64,000 nucleotides of DNA, from positions 6,998,299-7,062,298 of the forward strand of contig NW_002060943.1 of assembly GCF_000150275.1 (NCBI RefSeq). The letters are read 5' to 3'. Below are positions 59,231-64,000 of the stretch, one piece after another. A program made the translations under genes and the position numbers. This DNA is from Trichoplax adhaerens (Eukaryota; Placozoa; Uniplacotomia; Trichoplacea; Trichoplacidae). Every line of letters starts with the position of its first letter. The first letter of the stretch is position 1. Under the pieces are notes generated by a model, which saw only the letters and a list, made by a program, of their open reading frames with translations, did no database searches and was not told where the DNA came from.

Positions 59231-60282
59231 TATCATGGCCTACAGGAGTAGACGGAGAGAAGCTTTGAACTTGATATCTCTGCTGGAAAGTCTGCAATGA
59301 CTACAATATTGTTGACATTTGTAAGAACTGTCATTGGAGATGTTTCAGCAATAAATCAAAGGCATTGATACTTTTTCCAATAGATCATCATCACTCAATT
59401 CTCTATACTTAGGCTCTCTAGTCTAGTACAGAATACAGCAGTTGGACGTCTGAACTTCTTATCAAGTGGCAGGATCTACTATGCACAAAAGTAGCTGTAG
59501 AGGATAAATACATTAAACATTAGACAGTAAATTGTTCATTGTCATACACGTCAATAGATGCAAGTATTTGCGCAATTCGTTATACCATAACGAGTACTTA
59601 CAGTATTCTATTAGGCGGACTGACACATTTGAATAACGTTATCCACCACATTCATAGGGTAGTATGCCCAATCCTATCACTAAAGGCTTAAGTGATTGAG
59701 TTAAACTAGTACAGTGTACATAGGCACATTTGTACGTGATAGCATGCTACAGCTTAGATCAAAAACAACGAGGTGAGCTCCTTCTTGACTTACGTTGAAG
59801 ATAGAAATAAAAATGTTAAAACGCAACGTTCGCATGAACAGACTACTGCAATAGAATACAGTAATGCGTATGCATCCACTATGCCTAGTGTAAACCTCTG
59901 AAGTAAAAGGAGCACAAAAATCGACCTCATCCTAGCTTCCTTATTACCTCTGGGAGATTACTTTTTTGAATCACTCTTTAAAATAACGATGACTACCAAG
60001 AGTTATTATCGTCAGGCTTTGAATGAAAAATAACGCAGCACTATTTAAGCTGCTGGCCGCTAGTATATACTATCGGTTTTATTCTATGTTTCATAAACGA
60101 CGAGGTGCAATGTTTGCAATCAGCAGTGGTAATAGATGTTGTAATCCAAATCTTTCATGTACATCACGACTTTATCGTTTTGCTCACCTTTCCTTAAAAT
60201 AAGGTAAAAAATATCTAGCCAATATATTAATTATACTACATAACATAGTTGGTATCTAGGACGTCATGAAGGAAGTAATATA

Positions 60283-60582
60283 GGCTACATGCTGCTGCCA
60301 CAGTAATATAATGCAGCTGCCAGACACTTTACTCGATGCTTATATTTATTTCGTATATCCTGTTCGCAACAAGAAATTCAAGAGAAGGTACATGAGAATA
60401 CCTACTAAATGCTAACAGGGTATAATTAATATGGGCTACATACTGCTGCTACAGTAATATGATACAACTGCCAGGCACTTTACTCGATGCTTACATTTGT
60501 ATCGTATATCCTATCCATTAGAAGTAATTCAATAGAAGGTACATTAGAATATGTACCTAAGGTTAGCAGTGTAAACCATTTA
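60283..60582. repeat. Tandem duplication, period 150 bp, two diverged copies
   Basis: Copies start at 60283 and 60433 with GGCTACAT(G/A)CTGCTGC, share CACTTTACTCGATGCTTA and TCGTATATCCT, and continue into GAAGGTACAT. Divergence is higher than in the 168-bp repeat, so it is older. Confidence 0.82.
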
Positions 60583-61667
60583 ACAGACATGATTCAGAAA
60601 TACATGTATTGTATAGCAATAAAAAAAATATCAAATGATGACGACAGTAGGAGATTGCCGTCGAATCCACCCATACAGGGCTAATTCTAGATCTCTATTA
60701 TATGTAATCATAACCAATGGCTACTTGATTTCTGTTCTTACTTGCAGCTCATATGCTATTTATTAGTATGTCCTTCAATAAAAACTAAATGCATTGCGTC
60801 ATAGCATTGTACTACTCAATAATTTGTTTACATGGATAGAAGCAACAAACATCCACTACCATCCTGACAATATGATTGGCATCAATTAATTTGAAATTCA
60901 ATAAATGGAACATTCATTTGAAGGTCTTTATACCAAATATTCCATATCAACAGCAATAAAAAATAAATTTCAATACTTAATTTTTTGCCACGGTGATGAG
61001 ATTTTTGTAATCGGCCTATGAAATAATACACTAAATAAACCAATTTTACGAGTATATCTACAATTGGATTCGTTTACAAATACGGCTGCCAGTACTCACT
61101 AATCTAAGACGATAGGAACCTTTTACAAACATATAACCTCCAAAATACGAATAGTATACCATAGATTATTATAGTGAATCGTTCGTCCTAACTGTAATTG
61201 TTTTTTTTTTTAATTGCTCTATGCAAGTTTTCATTTTGGCGTAGAAGAAGTTATACTTGCTTTTTATTGGCGCGTACATATGCTCCACCCACAGGATATC
61301 CATATGGCAATAATAATATTACTTCCTTAGCTACTAAGTTAACCCCAAATTTCCTAGCCATTCGTACATTATGACAGAGATGCAATCTAATCACGATTAC
61401 GCGGGTGTTGTGCTAATATGTTCCGCTACCAGCTAAAATTAATCATTGTCCTAGTTAAGTGAATCTGTTACATAAAACCTTACGTTCTATTGAGCACATT
61501 AGTCTATATATAGTTAGCACTTTTATTATTTAGCTACCACTAATCATATTCATCAACAGTACTCCGTCCCATATTAGAATTGACCTTGTTTACTCCTACG
61601 GTGTCTGCAACATCATATCATAGCTAAATTTTTGGTTGTTACTTCTGTATCGGAAATCTTCTCTGCA

Positions 61668-63609
61668 ATGAATAACAAGTTTCGTTACTTGATTTTCTTG
61701 ATCATTGTACTTTATGGCAATAATATCAGAGTATTTTCAGGCAATGTACCAGGTTCTATCTATTTACCAATACGTAAAAATGTTAACATTCAGAGTCATT
61801 TGTTTTTATTAATCAATATATTAAAGCATACGATATTATCAGCGGTAACCTAATTGTTGCTTTTTCCCCTTTCTCATTTCAAGCAGTTAAACATAATAGG
61901 ACAAGCACTAACACTGTATTACATCCAAATGAAGGCATTGCTGTATCGCCAATTCGAATTGTAGACGGTTTTACACAATACTCAGGTAGAATAGAAATCT
62001 ACCATGCAAATAAATGGGGATCGATCTGCAGTAACGGATGGGGAATAAAAGAAGCTAATGTTGCATGTCGGCAATTAAATTATGCGAAAGCAATGTCTGC
62101 AAAAGGTATGCCTATCTATATGCAAAGAAGTAAATCATGTTTGATTTATAGCTAAAATCACAGCGAAATAACAGTTTAATTTTGTCTTCATCATTAATTT
62201 ATCGTAGTTTGTGCTATGATTCCGTCCCATGTAACTCTCAACCAATGATCATACTTCCAATTTAGCTTCATTGCGACAAGAATCTCTATCAAAACAATCA
62301 TGGACAGGATTTATAGCTTGTCAAGGCAATGAAATTGCCCTTTCTCAATGCGAGCAATCGCAGTGGATTATTTCTGCAGAATGTACAAGCCAAAGTAACG
62401 CACGTATTTCATGCGAAGCGACTGCAGGTTAGAAATCTCGAATTAGCTGCATTCTAAAATTATAAGACTGTGACTAAATGCACTGATAATGGCCATGTGA
62501 AGCCGTTCAACTAAATACATTTTTTACTCTTGCAGATAATCCCCTGAATTGTATCTTTGAGCATGGATTTTGCAGTTGGAAGCAACCTAAGAGAAACTAT
62601 AAAATGGATTGGCTGTGGACGGATAGTAATCACACGCCATTAAACAAAAAGTTCTCAGGTACGTATGAAAATCAATCAAAGCTTAAAGATATTATTCTCC
62701 ATCAATAAATTAACTTTATTAGCTTATTTACGTTAGTTAAGACAACTTGAACGTTTAGGAAGTAAATCTATAATTATAATATAGCTCAATAATAATAATT
62801 CACCATACTATAAAAGCTTATCGATGTGCGCTACTCATATTTGATGGCTATTTCATAGCGTGACTGTTATTAGTCAATAAATTATCCATTGCAAAGGTTA
62901 ATCGTAAAGTACCCTATAACGCAAATGCATGCTAACATTTTACAGATTCATTAAGATTTAAAATTATAATGACACTTAATCTGGCCTTCCTCTTAGGACC
63001 CCATATTTTTTTAAATACTTTATATGGCAATGATGAAGAAGAAGCAACTCTACGTAGTCCATTATTGATGACTCCTTATCAAAGAAATATAACTGTAAGT
63101 ATTTAACTATTATTTTCTTCTGCAGAATGGGTTACATTTTCATCGAATAGATAGTTTGAAATTGATAATAAATATCCTTATAACAGTTTTCTATTTGAAT
63201 TCATTGCTATCGCCTCAGGTTACCTTCAATTACCACCAATCTAAGATAATTAGTGGAGCATTCACGGTTGAAGTTTTTACAAAAGTATCTCAAAAAATAT
63301 GGCAAGCTGATAAGGCATCACCACCTGATGACATTCAGCAAAGGAAAGTCGTTTTTCAAGCCCCAGCAAAGCATTTCAACGTAAGATAGAAGCAATTTAT
63401 TATAAACAAATCAGATTTATCTCGCATGCTTCATAAGGCATGGCGATTATAATTGATTTCTCATCTAGTCAATATTGAATAGTACGATAATAAATGTAAT
63501 TTAAAGAAATAATATTTTAAAAATTAGGTACAATTCAAATTTGTAAAAGGACGAAAATCGACCGGTGTTATCAGTATGAACGCAATCAAGATCCAAGGAT
63601 GTCGTGAAG
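61668..63609 (+). CDS. Secreted or surface SRCR-MAM protein, 3' end not certain
   Basis: Seven exons: 61668-61773, 61887-62105, 62266-62427, 62536-62658, 62997-63094, 63219-63380 and 63528-63609; 317 residues so far, phases closed, ending with one leftover base so coding continues. Residues 1-25 are a signal peptide (FRYLIFLIIVLYG). A scavenger-receptor cysteine-rich domain follows: RIVDGFTQYSGRIEIYHANK, WGSICSNGWG, ANVACRQLNYA, GFIACQGNE, LSQCEQSQW and ISCEAT, with six Cys as in group A. A MAM domain comes next, from CIFEHGFCSWKQ through DWLWTDSN, VVFQAPAKHF and VQFKFVKGRKSTGVISMNAI to GCRE. Such architectures bind extracellular ligands or neighbouring cells. A possible terminal exon 63881-63927 (frame-compatible, then TAG) would make it secreted, but more domains beyond the window are as likely. 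I chose the ATG at 61668 because it starts the signal peptide. Confidence 0.86.
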
Positions 63610-64000
63610 GTTAGTACATTATCTCAGCCATTAATCCGTATCGTATTCAATCCGCTGTGCTTTATGACTGTGCTGAGTCTTTATAGATTAACTTTCTGAT
63701 GTGATAGCCTTGATACTGGTTATGATTTAGAGGGAGCTATATATATATCGAAAACTGCAGGAAACTGGTATCTAACCAGTCTCTAAATGACGTTATTAAC
63801 CTTCGAAATTTACCTTTAAAGTTAATTTTAAAAATTTATGCCATATCAGTCTATTACATACCTTAAAATTATGTTTTCAGTCGCTCATACAATTGTACAA
63901 ATCTTAGATCAGTTTTCTTATATATAGTAATCAGAAAATTTCCATATATTGCATGCGAATAATAAATTATACTACATTCAAGATATTGGAGAATCTAGTA
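63610..64000. other. Probable intron or 3' part of the SRCR-MAM gene
   Basis: The segment follows donor GTTAGT of the last confident exon. Acceptor TTTTCAG at 63874-63880 opens a 15-codon frame ending in TAG at 63925-63927. This is either a last exon or a chance match. Nothing else is recognisable. Confidence 0.4.

Larger units (their letters stand above)
58284..61667. other. Divergent, repeat-rich spacer between MePCE and the SRCR-MAM gene
   Basis: It contains three separate local duplications (listed individually) and two C-runs followed by A-runs. The open frame 60487-60684 overlaps the second copy of a 150-bp repeat and is not a likely gene. A T-run lies near 61200. Promoters of both flanking genes should lie at its ends, but no element is diagnostic. 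Confidence 0.6.

Noticed and set aside
1-64000. CRISPR arrays, bacterial operons, riboswitches, rRNA genes
   Set aside because: The window is intron-rich animal DNA; the direct repeats seen lack regular spacer structure and no rRNA-like sequence was found.

Overview
The window is eukaryotic nuclear DNA: AT-rich, with many short coding exons split by small GT-AG introns and no bacterial-style operons. The genes are animal ones: a p190 RhoGAP, a KIF25-type kinesin, RUNDC1, MFAP1, TAF8, a PAZ/RNase III Dicer, the 7SK capping enzyme MePCE and an SRCR-MAM secreted or surface protein. With the compact gene layout and many GTACAGTAC-rich repeats, this suggests a small-genome, early-branching animal. 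A placozoan (Trichoplax-like) is my best guess, but that is inference, not proof.

Layout. 41-3071 (+): 3' 13 exons of MFAP1, whose first exon lies outside the window. 3.1-8.8 kb: repeat-bearing intergenic DNA. 8851-14974 (+): a p190 RhoGAP in 12 exons, with a 50-N assembly gap inside the RhoGAP domain. 15.0-19.6 kb: intergenic, with a GTAC-rich repeat cluster and two unassigned ORFs. 19574-23832 (+): RUNDC1, 19 small exons. 25819-27892 (-): a seven-blade WD40 protein, convergent with RUNDC1. 29302-29981 (-): three phase-consistent exons of an unidentified gene. 31.3-41.7 kb: a gene desert for this otherwise dense window. 41726-45903 (-): KIF25-like kinesin-14, 16 exons. 47122-49214 (+): TAF8, divergent from the kinesin across a repeat-rich spacer. 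52273-55957 (+): a helicase-less Dicer. 56351-58283 (-): MePCE, tail to tail with Dicer. 58.3-61.6 kb: several local tandem duplications. 61668-63609 (+): the 5' part of an SRCR-MAM gene that reaches the window edge.

The genes do not form one pathway. Several act in RNA and transcription (MFAP1 in splicing, TAF8 in TFIID, MePCE on 7SK RNA, Dicer in small-RNA processing). Others act in cytoskeletal signalling (p190 RhoGAP, kinesin). Exon borders were set by hand from GT/AG sites, reading-frame phase and remembered family sequence. Within each model the phases close at every junction except across the assembly gap.

Most notable: p190 RhoGAP goes straight from its FF region to the pG2 region with no pG1 domain. 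Dicer starts at the platform/PAZ region with an in-frame stop just before its ATG and has a very basic linker before RNase IIIa. The exons at 29.3-30.0 kb suggest a gene that ORF-length screens would miss.
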